Shown: in pieces, positions 1 to 5,817 of the stretch
Position numbering within the stretch: position 1 is the first letter of the stretch
Layout of the letters: each line of letters begins with the position of its first letter
Source: Actinomycetota bacterium
GTDB lineage: Bacteria; Actinomycetota; Actinomycetes; Actinomycetales; Microbacteriaceae
Length of the DNA stretch: 5,817 nucleotides
Direction: 5' to 3'
Assembly: GCA_009704155.1 (NCBI GenBank)
Contig: WLES01000063.1
Location: forward strand, 1-5,817
The notes under the pieces: generated by a model
Told to the model about the DNA's origin: nothing
Databases searched by the model: none
The model's input: the letters and a program-made list of their open reading frames with translations, nothing else
Program-made: the position numbers and the translations under genes

Positions 1-305
1 AGAACCGTCGAGGTGGGAACGTACGCAACGTGGGCAACGCCACTGAACGGCAGTAGGTGGTGTTCGCACATCGACCGAAACTCAATGTCGCGCATGATGA
101 CGGGGTCGTTCGAATCGACATCGGCGGTGGAGCCGGCTTCGCGCAAACCCGTTGCTGCATCGACACCGACGCCACTAAAGATCTCTGCGAACGAATCTGC
201 GACGCGTGACGGTGTTAGGTCGAGTCCTGGTCGATTGGGGTCTTCGCCGATAGCCGCGAGAATTTCACTCACGGCCGCGGCAATTCGTGCCTTGTCGACC
301 GACAC
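1..305 (-). CDS. folE: GTP cyclohydrolase I, N-terminal part (cut by left window edge)
   Basis: This gene encodes the enzyme that converts GTP to 7,8-dihydroneopterin triphosphate, the first step of tetrahydrofolate synthesis in the cytoplasm. Only the first 101 codons are present; the rest lies left of position 1. Visible family signatures are the GEDPNRPGL segment (residues 20-28) followed by TPSRVA (31-36), then MCEHHLLPF (79-87) and GVAHVAYVP (89-97). Cys80 and His83 match two of the three zinc ligands of the family, and His82 matches the catalytic histidine; the third ligand would lie outside the window. The start is GTG at 305, the first possible start in this frame because the ftsH stop (309-311) is in the same frame just before it. 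Only three bases separate the two genes and no Shine-Dalgarno is visible, so translation is probably coupled to ftsH. Family assignment is very secure; the N-terminal length fits actinobacterial homologues. Confidence 0.95.
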   Translation of the reverse strand, partial: MSVDKARIAAAVSEILAAIGEDPNRPGLDLTPSRVADSFAEIFSGVGVDAATGLREAGSTADVDSNDPVIMRDIEFRSMCEHHLLPFSGVAHVAYVPTSTV

Positions 306-308
306 GGT

Positions 309-2255
309 TTACGCCGTTGGCTTCGGCTTACGTGCGCGGGTGGGCTTCTTTGGCTCAGCCGATGCCTTGGCGGGCATTGCGATCGGTCCCTTTGCGGTTA
401 CGGGCCGTTTCGGGTTCGACTTCCACACCGGGCGCTCTGGCAGCTTCTTGACCTTCGCGAAGATTCCCGCGAGTTGGTTGTGGTCGAGCGTTTCCTTCTC
501 GAGCAATTCCTTTGCGAGGCGGTCGAGAATCGGGCGGTTGGCCGTCAAAACCTTCCACGCTTCGTCACGCGCTTGGTCGATGAGTGTGCGCACCTCTGAG
601 TCGATTCGCTCGGCGAGCCCGTCGCTGTAATCACGCTGGTGTCCGACGTCACGGCCGAGGAACATTTCGCCAGATCCAGAGCCGAGCTTGACCGAACCAA
701 TCGAAGTCGACATTCCGAACTCGGTCACCATGCGGCGAGCGATTCCGGTTGCCTTTTCGATGTCGTTCGACGCACCGGTCGTGGGGTCACGGAAGACCAT
801 CTCTTCAGCAACTCGTCCACCCATCGCGTAGGTGAGCTGGTCGAGGAGTTCGTTTCGAGTGATCGAATACTTGTCGTCGATCGGAACAACCATCGTGTAA
901 CCGAGCGCGCGACCACGGGGAAGAATGGTGACCTTCGTGACAGGATCGGTATTGCGCATCGCCGCGGCAGCAAGAGCGTGACCGCCCTCGTGATACGCGG
1001 TGATGAGACGTTCCTTGTCCTTCATGATTCGAGAGCGCTTTTGCGGCCCTGCCATCACGCGGTCGACCGCTTCATCGAGGATTTCGTTGGTGATTGTCGT
1101 CGCACCCTGGCGAGCGGTCAGAAGTGCAGCTTCGTTGACAACGTTGGCGAGGTCAGCGCCCGTATAACCGGGAGTCTTTCGTGCAAGCACCTCAAGATCG
1201 ACGTTCTTAGCGAGCGGCTTGCCTTTCGAGTGCACCTCGAGAATCTTGGCGCGACCCTTTGAGTCGGGCGCATCAACCTGAATCTGGCGGTCGAAACGAC
1301 CGGGGCGCAAGAGCGCTGGGTCAAGAATGTCGGGGCGGTTTGTTGCCGCGATGAGGATGACGTTGGTCTTGGGGTCGAACCCGTCCATCTCAACGAGCAA
1401 CTGGTTGAGGGTCTGCTCGCGTTCGTCGTGACCACCACCCATTCCCGCTCCACGGTGACGACCGACGGCATCGATCTCGTCGATGAAGATGATTGCTGGA
1501 GCGTTTTGTTTTGCAACTTCGAACAAGTCGCGCACTCGGCTCGCACCGACACCAACAAACATTTCGACGAAGTCGGAGCCAGAAATCGAGTAGAACGGGA
1601 CAGCTGCTTCACCCGCAACAGCACGTGCGAGCAGGGTCTTACCCGTGCCGGGAGGGCCGTACAGAAGAACACCCTTCGGGATTCGAGCGCCGACTTTCTG
1701 GAACTTCTCGGGCTCTGAGAGGAATTCCTTGATTTCGTGGAGCTCTTCAACCGCTTCGTCAGAGCCGGCAACGTCAGCGAACGTGACCTGCGGGGATTCT
1801 TTCGAGAACTGCTTTGCCTTCGACTTGCCGAACTGCATCGCGCCGCGCGAACCGTTCGCGCTCGACATCAAGAACCAGAAAAGTCCACCAATGATGAGGA
1901 ACGGAATCAAATAGCCGAGGAGCGAAATGAACCAGGATTCCTGGGGGATTTCATCGTTGAATTTCTCGGGGTTCGCGGCGTTGATTGCCTCAATGAGTTG
2001 TGCGCCGCGGGGGCTCGAGTAGTAAAACTGCACGTGATCGCCGTACGTCTCGTCGGCGGTCTTGAGCACCATGTCGACGCGCTGATCGCGGTCGATGACG
2101 GTGACCTCTTTGACCTCGCCAGCATCAATGAACGCAAGACCCTCTTTGGTCGACACGGGGGAATAGTTGACCGTCGTGAGGAACGAGAAACCCGCCCACA
2201 CAATCAACAAACCAGCGATGATGTACAGCCACGGGCCTTTGAGGAAATTCTTCAT
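309..2255 (-). CDS. ftsH: ATP-dependent zinc metalloprotease FtsH
   Basis: This is a membrane-anchored AAA+ protease that unfolds and degrades misfolded membrane proteins and short-lived regulators. Taking ATG at 2255 as the start gives 648 residues, a usual length. In order: a transmembrane helix at about 8-28, an extracytoplasmic domain to about 110, a second helix at about 112-130, then the ATPase. The ATPase shows Walker A GPPGTGKT (200-207), the FVG pore loop (233-235), Walker B IIFIDE (255-260) and a second region of homology with arginine fingers Arg317 and Arg320. The protease domain has HEGGH (422-426) and the downstream Asp498 zinc ligand in [11 protein letters not shown]. The last 40 or so residues form a Lys/Pro/Ala-rich basic tail. 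GTG at 2267 is an in-frame alternative, but it overlaps the AGGAG ribosome binding site, so ATG is preferred. The gene lies 65 bases after hpt and 3 bases before folE. Confidence 0.97.
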   Translation of the reverse strand: MKNFLKGPWLYIIAGLLIVWAGFSFLTTVNYSPVSTKEGLAFIDAGEVKEVTVIDRDQRVDMVLKTADETYGDHVQFYYSSPRGAQLIEAINAANPEKFNDEIPQESWFISLLGYLIPFLIIGGLFWFLMSSANGSRGAMQFGKSKAKQFSKESPQVTFADVAGSDEAVEELHEIKEFLSEPEKFQKVGARIPKGVLLYGPPGTGKTLLARAVAGEAAVPFYSISGSDFVEMFVGVGASRVRDLFEVAKQNAPAIIFIDEIDAVGRHRGAGMGGGHDEREQTLNQLLVEMDGFDPKTNVILIAATNRPDILDPALLRPGRFDRQIQVDAPDSKGRAKILEVHSKGKPLAKNVDLEVLARKTPGYTGADLANVVNEAALLTARQGATTITNEILDEAVDRVMAGPQKRSRIMKDKERLITAYHEGGHALAAAAMRNTDPVTKVTILPRGRALGYTMVVPIDDKYSITRNELLDQLTYAMGGRVAEEMVFRDPTTGASNDIEKATGIARRMVTEFGMSTSIGSVKLGSGSGEMFLGRDVGHQRDYSDGLAERIDSEVRTLIDQARDEAWKVLTANRPILDRLAKELLEKETLDHNQLAGIFAKVKKLPERPVWKSNPKRPVTAKGPIAMPAKASAEPKKPTRARKPKPTA

Positions 2256-2266
2256 ACGGGGACGCA

Positions 2267-2271
2267 CTCCT
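2267..2271 (-). promoter_or_regulatory. Shine-Dalgarno AGGAG that decides the ftsH start
   Basis: Read on the minus strand this is AGGAG, 11 bases before ATG at 2255. The upstream in-frame GTG (2267-2265) begins on the last G of this motif, which leaves no spacer, so the motif argues for the ATG. The 11-base spacing is slightly long but workable. Confidence 0.6.
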
Positions 2272-2293
2272 GTTAACTACGTTCTGCCAGCGT

Positions 2294-2315
2294 ACCCGCC
2301 AAAAGAACTGCGGGT
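2294..2315 (-). repeat. Inverted repeat in the hpt-ftsH gap
   Basis: ACCCGC (2294-2299) is matched by GCGGGT (2310-2315), a perfect 6-bp stem with a 10-base loop. It starts 5 bases after the hpt stop codon on the minus strand. No T-run follows in the direction of transcription, so a classic intrinsic terminator is unlikely. A weak terminator, a processing site or a transcript-stabilising hairpin within the operon are possible. No convincing -35/-10 pair was found for a separate ftsH promoter; a lone TACGCT at 2294-2289 resembles a -10 box but overlaps the repeat and has no matching -35. Confidence 0.35.
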
Positions 2316-2320
2316 GAGGG

Positions 2321-2881
2321 CTATTCGCCCTTGGCGTAGACGTGCGGTGAGAGCACCGCAACATCGCGAAGATGGCGGAACCGCTCCGCGTAGTCGAGGC
2401 CGTAACCGACGACGAACTTGTTGGGAATATCAAAGCCGAGATAGTCGGGGACGATGTCGGCAACAACCGCATCCGGTTTGCGAAGCGCAGCAAGAATTTT
2501 GACACTCAAAGCACCTCGGGACATGAGGTTTTCGCGCAACCACGAGAGGGTGAGACCCGTGTCAATGATGTCTTCGACGAGCAAAACGTGACGACCGTTG
2601 ATGTCGGTGTCGAGGTCTTTGAGGATCCTCACAACACCCGTCGATTGCGTGCCGTTTCCGTAAGACGAAACGGCCATCCAGTCCATCTGAACCGAGTCAC
2701 GCAGAGCGCGGGAGAAATCGGCCATCACCATGACGGCGCCCTTGAGAACACCAACGAGGAGCACCTCTGTTCCCGCGTAGTCGCGTTCAACCTCGCGGGC
2801 GAGCTCTTCGAGTCGGGCAAGTAATTGCTCCTCGGTGACCAGAACTTCGTCCAACTGATCGGAAACATCCGTGTATCGCAT
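2321..2881 (-). CDS. hpt: Hypoxanthine (guanine) phosphoribosyltransferase
   Basis: This cytoplasmic purine-salvage enzyme joins hypoxanthine or guanine to PRPP, giving IMP or GMP and pyrophosphate. The 186-residue product has the usual length. It shows the LKGA pyrophosphate loop (46-49), the SSYGNGT mobile active-site loop (72-78), the PRPP-binding motif VLLVEDIIDTGLT (99-111) with its acidic pair Glu103-Asp104, and the purine-site region GFDIPNKFVVGYGLDYAERF (149-168), in which Lys155 is the expected base-contacting lysine. The start is taken as ATG at 2881, which overlaps the tilS stop in TGATG; GTG at 2884 is a one-codon-longer alternative. A GAGG motif at 2889-2886, inside the last tilS codons, sits 4 bases before the ATG and supports it. 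The overlap implies co-transcription and translational coupling with tilS. The assignment is secure; the relative use of hypoxanthine and guanine cannot be read from sequence. Confidence 0.96.
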   Translation of the reverse strand: MRYTDVSDQLDEVLVTEEQLLARLEELAREVERDYAGTEVLLVGVLKGAVMVMADFSRALRDSVQMDWMAVSSYGNGTQSTGVVRILKDLDTDINGRHVLLVEDIIDTGLTLSWLRENLMSRGALSVKILAALRKPDAVVADIVPDYLGFDIPNKFVVGYGLDYAERFRHLRDVAVLSPHVYAKGE

Positions 2882-3894
2882 CACACCTCGCTGCGGGGTC
2901 GGAAATGGAGCCGACCGTCTTGTCTGACAACACTACCGCCGGTGACATCGATGGCTTTCTGCCCGTGCCAGTCAACGAGCAGAGCGTCGATTGCTTTTGT
3001 TTGAGCGTGCGAAAGGGACGCCATGAAGGCTTCGGCCGCTGCGAGCCGGATGAGTCGGGAGCGCAGTGCGCGTGGTTTGGAGGCAGTGCCGTCGACTTCG
3101 AGCGAGACGCCGTCGGCCGATGTTGCCATGAGCGATCGCGCCATCCCCGACGCGAGCAAGTCAAGGGCGTCGTCGTCGTCGCGGAGCAATTCGGCAGTGC
3201 GGGCGAGTGAATCAACGATTCCGGGGCCGAGTTCGTTTTCGAGTGTCGGCAGAACGGTGTTCCGAATTCGAACCCGAGTGAACGACGGGTCGTCGTTGTG
3301 CGGGTCGGCCCAGGGTTCGATTCCTTCGGCGGCGCATGCAGCAACAGTTGTTTCGCGAGTGACGGTGAGCAGTGGGCGCCCGACAACCCCGTCGAACGCC
3401 GGCATTCCGCGCACACTGTGTGGCCCTGAGCCTCGCACCAAACCGAGGATGACGGATTCGGCTTGATCATTCCGAGTGTGGCCGGTGAGAATCATCGAGG
3501 CGCCGAGTTCAGCCGAGACGCCCATCAGCTCGAGGTAGCGCGCTTCTCTGGCAGCCGCTTCCGGCCCGCCCTCCGAACCGACTTCAACAGTGCGCACCAC
3601 CACTGAATCAAGCCCGCGTTCGCGAAGAACCTCGGCCGTGCGTTCTGCGACTGTGGCACTCTCCGACTGCAGCCCGTGATCGATGATCGCCGCGGCTACT
3701 CGAAGTCCTCGTTTCTCAGCAACAAATCGAGCGGCAGCCGCGAGCGCCATCGAATCCGCGCCGCCGCTCACTGCAACAAGAAGGAGGGCGTCCTCGGGGA
3801 TTCCCTGCGATTCGCAAAAAGAGTCGACCGCACTGCGCACCTCGGCGACGGCGGGACTCAGTCGTCCGCGCTCCCGCCCCTGTTTGGTGCTCAC
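2881..3894 (-). CDS. tilS: tRNA(Ile)-lysidine synthetase
   Basis: TilS uses ATP and lysine to change cytidine 34 of the CAU-anticodon isoleucine tRNA to lysidine, switching it from Met to Ile decoding; it is normally essential. The 337-residue product carries the N-type ATP pyrophosphatase P-loop SGGADS (43-48), then IIDHGLQ (70-76), AREARYLEL (115-123), the GHTRNDQAES active-site segment (138-147), RPLL (173-176) and DDPSFTRVRIRN (201-212). It lacks the extra C-terminal domain of the E. coli enzyme, as is common in actinobacteria. The start is GTG at 3894. No Shine-Dalgarno precedes it, but a -10-like TAACCT lies six bases upstream, so the mRNA may be leaderless. GTG at codon 19 (3840) is an alternative that would still keep the P-loop. 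The stop codon overlaps the hpt start. The tilS-hpt-ftsH order is widely conserved in bacteria. Confidence 0.94.
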   Translation of the reverse strand: MSTKQGRERGRLSPAVAEVRSAVDSFCESQGIPEDALLLVAVSGGADSMALAAAARFVAEKRGLRVAAAIIDHGLQSESATVAERTAEVLRERGLDSVVVRTVEVGSEGGPEAAAREARYLELMGVSAELGASMILTGHTRNDQAESVILGLVRGSGPHSVRGMPAFDGVVGRPLLTVTRETTVAACAAEGIEPWADPHNDDPSFTRVRIRNTVLPTLENELGPGIVDSLARTAELLRDDDDALDLLASGMARSLMATSADGVSLEVDGTASKPRALRSRLIRLAAAEAFMASLSHAQTKAIDALLVDWHGQKAIDVTGGSVVRQDGRLHFRPRSEV

Positions 3895-3898
3895 TCGG

Positions 3899-3906
3899 TA
3901 AGGTTA
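3899..3906. promoter_or_regulatory. TAAGGTTA, possible shared -10 region of the divergent tilS and ppa promoters
   Basis: Only 43 bp separate the tilS and ppa starts. On the plus strand TAAGGT (3899-3904) fits the actinobacterial TAnnnT -10 form and would give a ppa transcript with a leader of about 27 bases that includes the ribosome binding site. On the minus strand TAACCT (3906-3901) also fits TAnnnT and would place transcription initiation at or very near the tilS GTG. I find no good -35 box for either at 16-18 bp, so this is a suggestion from position and the -10 form only. Confidence 0.35.
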
Positions 3907-3925
3907 TCGAAAGAACTTAACGACC

Positions 3926-3932
3926 AGAGGAG
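3926..3932 (+). promoter_or_regulatory. Strong ribosome binding site of ppa
   Basis: AGAGGAG lies five bases before the ppa ATG at 3938. It is the best Shine-Dalgarno in the window, in keeping with high expression of pyrophosphatase. Confidence 0.75.
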
Positions 3933-3937
3933 TCACC

Positions 3938-4426
3938 ATGGCCGGATACCCCGCCGTCATCGAAATCCCCAAGGGAAGCCGCAACAAGTACGAGGTTGAC
4001 CACGAGACCGGTCGTGTTTTCCTCGACCGCGTTCTTTACACCGCCTTCGTGTACCCAACGGATTACGGCTACTTCGAAAACACGCTCGGCCTCGACGGTG
4101 ACCCGGTTGACGTTCTCGTTCTTCTCGACTACCCCCTGTTCCCCGGAGTAGGTGTCAACGTCCGCCCCGTCGCCGTGTTCAACATGACCGATGATGGCGG
4201 CAGTGACGCCAAAGTCATCGCGGTTCAGACGAAGGACCCACGCTGGGCACACATTCAAGACATCGACGACATCCCCGAATACACTAAGAAGGAAATCGAA
4301 CACTTCTTCGAGCACTACAAGGACCTAGAGCCAGGCAAGTGGGTCAAGCTCGAGGGCTGGCAGGGGCGCGCCGAGGCCGAAAAGATTATCGAAGAGGGCA
4401 TCGCCCGCTTCGGCACCGGTCACTAA
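3938..4426 (+). CDS. ppa: Inorganic pyrophosphatase, family I
   Basis: This soluble enzyme hydrolyses pyrophosphate to two phosphates, pulling forward DNA, RNA, aminoacyl-tRNA and nucleotide synthesis. The product has 162 residues, typical of small bacterial family I enzymes. Visible features are [10 protein letters not shown] (10-19), the [11 protein letters not shown] segment (39-49), the family signature DGDPVD (53-58) with metal-binding Asp53, Asp55 and Asp58, further metal ligands Asp85 and Asp90 in [10 protein letters not shown], and the C-terminal [19 protein letters not shown] (123-141) with the phosphate-binding Tyr127-Lys128 pair. The start is ATG with a strong AGAGGAG upstream. The gene is transcribed away from tilS and converges on the M23 peptidase gene: its TAA (4424-4426) overlaps that gene's TAG (4425-4423). 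Hpt and TilS both release pyrophosphate, so the neighbourhood is metabolically sensible, although the gene is in its own transcription unit. Confidence 0.97.
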   Translation: MAGYPAVIEIPKGSRNKYEVDHETGRVFLDRVLYTAFVYPTDYGYFENTLGLDGDPVDVLVLLDYPLFPGVGVNVRPVAVFNMTDDGGSDAKVIAVQTKDPRWAHIQDIDDIPEYTKKEIEHFFEHYKDLEPGKWVKLEGWQGRAEAEKIIEEGIARFGTGH

Positions 4427-5613
4427 CCGAGTCGAATGCCGCGGTCCCTGAGGTAAGGGACGGGGTCAACGGCCACGCCGTTGAGTCGCACTTCGAAGTG
4501 CAGGTGGCAGCCTGTCGACGCACCGGTTGAACCGACAAGTGCGATTCGCGTTCCGGCTGACACGTTCTGACCAACCGAAACACCAATGCCGCCGTCGACG
4601 ATGTGTGCGTACCCCGTTGTTACTCCGCCGCCGTGGTCGATGCGAATGTAGTTTCCGTACGTTCCGTTTGGCCCGGAGTACACAACTCGACCGGGGAATC
4701 CCGCGTAAATCGGTGCACGGCAACCGGGTGCGAGGTCAACACCGGCGTGGAATCGCACGGTTCCGTAAATGGGGTGAGTGCGGTAGCCAAAGCCACTCGA
4801 GATGTACCCTGCCGAGACCTTCGCCCAGCCCTGCGCCGAGATTGAGCCGGCCGGCAGGTCGGACCCGAGCGATCCGCCGTTGACAATGAGACCTTCTTGA
4901 TATTGCGCCTCGGTCTTGACCTGGTTCTCGATAAGTGTCGCGAGCTGAGCCTTGAGGCGCGCTTGATTGTCTTGTTGTTCCTGAAGCGCAGCGGCAGCAG
5001 CCTCGGCGGCGGTCTGAGCGGCGGAGAAGGCTGCCTCTGCCTCAATTCGGAGTTCTTCACGAATGGTTTTCGCGACCGTTGCCTGATCAGTCAACGACTG
5101 CGCAGTGTTTTCGTCTTGAAGAGCAACTTGGTAAATGCCGTCTGCCTGCGACGCGATGATCGACGCAAACCCAAGGCGCGAGAGCAAATCATCTGCACCA
5201 GTGGCATTCGACAGCAGGCTCGTCGAGACGTTTATCGATCCGACGCGCGCGAGCTCTGAGACAAACTGCCCTGCTCGAATCCGCGACTCCGTCGCCGTCT
5301 TCGCCGCTTCATCGGCCTGAGCCTGCAATTGGTCGGCCTTGTATGCAGCCTCGTCAAACGCGAGCTGTGCTTCTTGGAAAATTGCTCCGAGTCGTTCAGC
5401 TTCGGCCTGTGCTGCATCGACCTTCGCCGTCAATTCGGCAAGGATCGCCTGAAGGTTCTCTATTGCCTTCTTTTTTGCCGTCACATTGTTGCGAACATTG
5501 AGGACGTCAGTCCACGAAGGATACGTCACCGCGTAAGCAGCCTGAACAAGTGGCTGCGCGAGCAGGGAGAGCGAAATGATGACGGCACCGGCAACGACCC
5601 AGAATTTACGCAC
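4423..5613 (-). CDS. Secreted coiled-coil M23 (LytM-type) peptidoglycan endopeptidase
   Basis: The predicted protein is a zinc metallopeptidase that would cleave peptide cross-links in the cell wall. From GTG at 5613 it has 396 residues: a signal peptide with a basic MRK start, a hydrophobic core and likely cleavage after AYA (residue 28); a long Ala/Gln/Glu-rich coiled coil from about 40 to 240; a short Gly/Ser linker; and an M23 domain from about 265 to 390. The expected metal and catalytic residues are present: His289 and Asp293 in HAGVD, His337 in GYAH, and His370 and His372 in HLHFEV. Cys298 and Cys369 flank the active site and could form a disulfide. GTG at 5622 would add three residues, but it abuts the AGAGGGG ribosome binding site (5629-5623), which suits 5613 better (9-base gap). 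Coiled-coil M23 proteins are often controlled by FtsEX-type partners; none is visible here. The exact cleavage specificity cannot be told. Confidence 0.93.
   Translation of the reverse strand: MRKFWVVAGAVIISLSLLAQPLVQAAYAVTYPSWTDVLNVRNNVTAKKKAIENLQAILAELTAKVDAAQAEAERLGAIFQEAQLAFDEAAYKADQLQAQADEAAKTATESRIRAGQFVSELARVGSINVSTSLLSNATGADDLLSRLGFASIIASQADGIYQVALQDENTAQSLTDQATVAKTIREELRIEAEAAFSAAQTAAEAAAAALQEQQDNQARLKAQLATLIENQVKTEAQYQEGLIVNGGSLGSDLPAGSISAQGWAKVSAGYISSGFGYRTHPIYGTVRFHAGVDLAPGCRAPIYAGFPGRVVYSGPNGTYGNYIRIDHGGGVTTGYAHIVDGGIGVSVGQNVSAGTRIALVGSTGASTGCHLHFEVRLNGVAVDPVPYLRDRGIRLG
4444..4484 (+). terminator. Candidate tandem-hairpin terminator downstream of ppa
   Basis: Beginning 18 bases after the ppa stop there are two perfect inverted repeats. 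GTCCCT (4444-4449) pairs with AGGGAC (4456-4461) across a 6-base loop. TCAACGGC (4466-4473) pairs with GCCGTTGA (4477-4484) across a 3-base loop. They sit where a ppa terminator is expected but lie inside the 3' coding end of the opposing M23 gene. No T-run follows, as is common for actinobacterial terminators. The second stem encodes the NGVAV segment of the peptidase, so codon coincidence is a real alternative. Confidence 0.4.
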
Positions 5614-5759
5614 GCCACACACCCCCTCTTTTGCGCTGAAATAGCAGAGTAACCCGACAACCCATGAAAGTGGGGCATTTCGTCACCCGCGGGCGGTTTG
5701 CAAAGCCCACCGATTGTGCGTAAAGTGAAGGGCGTTGTCAGGTTTCGGCCGGGCAGCTC
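5614..5759. other. Divergent intergenic region between the M23 gene and tRNA-Glu
   Basis: These 146 bases hold no credible ORF. They carry the M23 ribosome binding site (5629-5623, minus) and a plus-strand promoter for the tRNA. A lone minus-strand TACTCT (5651-5646) fits the TAnnnT form and could be the M23 -10 box, giving a leader of roughly 25-30 bases, but I see no matching -35. CCCGCGGG at 5686-5693 is an 8-bp palindrome of unknown meaning. There is no sign of a long structured leader such as a riboswitch upstream of the peptidase. Confidence 0.5.
5698..5726 (+). promoter_or_regulatory. Probable promoter of the tRNA-Glu gene
   Basis: TTGCAA (5698-5703) and TAAAGT (5721-5726) are separated by exactly 17 bases, a good match to the sigma-70/SigA -35 and -10 pattern. 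Transcription would begin around 5733, leaving a leader of about 27 bases before the mature tRNA, to be removed by RNase P. Confidence 0.6.
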
Positions 5760-5817
5760 GGCCCCATCGTTTAGTGGCCTAGGACGCTGCCCTTTCACGG
5801 CAGTAGCACGGGTTCGA
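5760..5817 (+). tRNA. tRNA-Glu (anticodon UUC), 3' part cut by right window edge
   Basis: The sequence begins with acceptor strand GGCCCCA (5760-5766), followed by a D arm with the GTGG turn, then an anticodon stem CTGCC/GGCAG (5787-5791 with 5799-5803). The 7-base loop CTTTCAC gives anticodon TTC at 5794-5796, reading GAA and GAG. The T arm begins with ACGGG (5808-5812) and TTCGA; the window ends at about tRNA position 58. The remaining T stem, acceptor strand and any encoded CCA lie outside. Beyond truncation by the window nothing looks broken. Confidence 0.93.

Noticed and set aside
13..630. 205-codon open frame on the plus strand
   Set aside because: It lies opposite folE and the end of ftsH, both of which have clear family motifs; it has no ribosome binding site and a Ser/Arg/Ala composition typical of an antisense shadow.
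1118..1771. 217-codon open frame on the minus strand within ftsH
   Set aside because: It is an alternate frame through the FtsH ATPase region; its product is Arg/Ser-rich and shows no domain, while the ftsH frame carries Walker A, Walker B and HEGGH motifs.
1737..2276. 179-codon open frame on the plus strand
   Set aside because: Antisense to the 5' part of ftsH, with no plausible start signal or recognisable domain.
3917..4315. 132-codon open frame antisense to ppa
   Set aside because: Val/Asp/Gly-rich mirror of the ppa coding strand; ppa is certain from its DGDPVD motif and strong ribosome binding site.
5747..5763. GGCCG/CGGCC inverted repeat across the tRNA 5' end
   Set aside because: The leader could pair with the first acceptor bases, but the stem is five bases of simple GGCC-type sequence and correct tRNA folding should win; not strong enough to call a regulator.
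5526..5798. 90-codon minus-strand frame spanning the tRNA and the M23 upstream region
   Set aside because: It would run through the tRNA-Glu gene and its promoter and into the M23 signal peptide in another frame; no homology is recognisable.
1..5817. Mobile element, CRISPR array, prophage or toxin-antitoxin content
   Set aside because: No spaced direct repeats, transposase or integrase motifs or terminal inverted repeats were found. The tRNA gene could be an integration site in principle, but its 3' end and flank are outside the window.

Overview
The window reads as a compact piece of an actinobacterial chromosome. Moderate GC content (judged by eye), frequent GTG starts, the order tilS-hpt-ftsH-folE, an FtsH with an HEGGH zinc motif and a TilS without the long C-terminal extension all point to Actinomycetota. 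Microbacteriaceae is the most likely family, but that placement is inference from remembered protein flavour, not from a search.

Layout: positions 1-3894 hold a four-gene minus-strand cluster, transcribed right to left: tilS (tRNA-Ile lysidine synthetase), hpt (hypoxanthine phosphoribosyltransferase), ftsH (membrane AAA+ zinc protease) and the first 101 codons of folE (GTP cyclohydrolase I), which runs off the left edge. tilS/hpt and ftsH/folE are tightly joined; hpt and ftsH are separated by 65 bases with a small inverted repeat. A 43-bp gap divides tilS from the divergent ppa (family I inorganic pyrophosphatase, 3938-4426, plus). ppa converges on a secreted coiled-coil/M23 peptidoglycan hydrolase (4423-5613, minus), and their stop codons overlap. 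A 146-bp intergenic region follows, with a good plus-strand promoter for a tRNA-Glu(UUC) gene that is cut by the right edge at about nucleotide 58.

How the genes relate: hpt, tilS and ppa connect through nucleotide and tRNA metabolism. Hpt makes IMP/GMP from PRPP and releases PPi, TilS consumes ATP and also releases PPi, and pyrophosphatase removes PPi. FolE uses GTP to begin tetrahydrofolate synthesis. FtsH handles membrane-protein quality control, and the M23 protein probably remodels the wall during growth or division.

All complete genes look intact, with their key catalytic residues present. I see no insertion sequence, CRISPR array, phage gene or toxin-antitoxin system, and no sign of a novel system. 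The points most worth a second look are regulatory and architectural: a shared TAAGGTTA element between tilS and ppa with possible leaderless tilS, the overlapping convergent stops with inverted repeats inside the opposing gene, and several start-codon choices. No gene-free stretch exceeds 300 bases.
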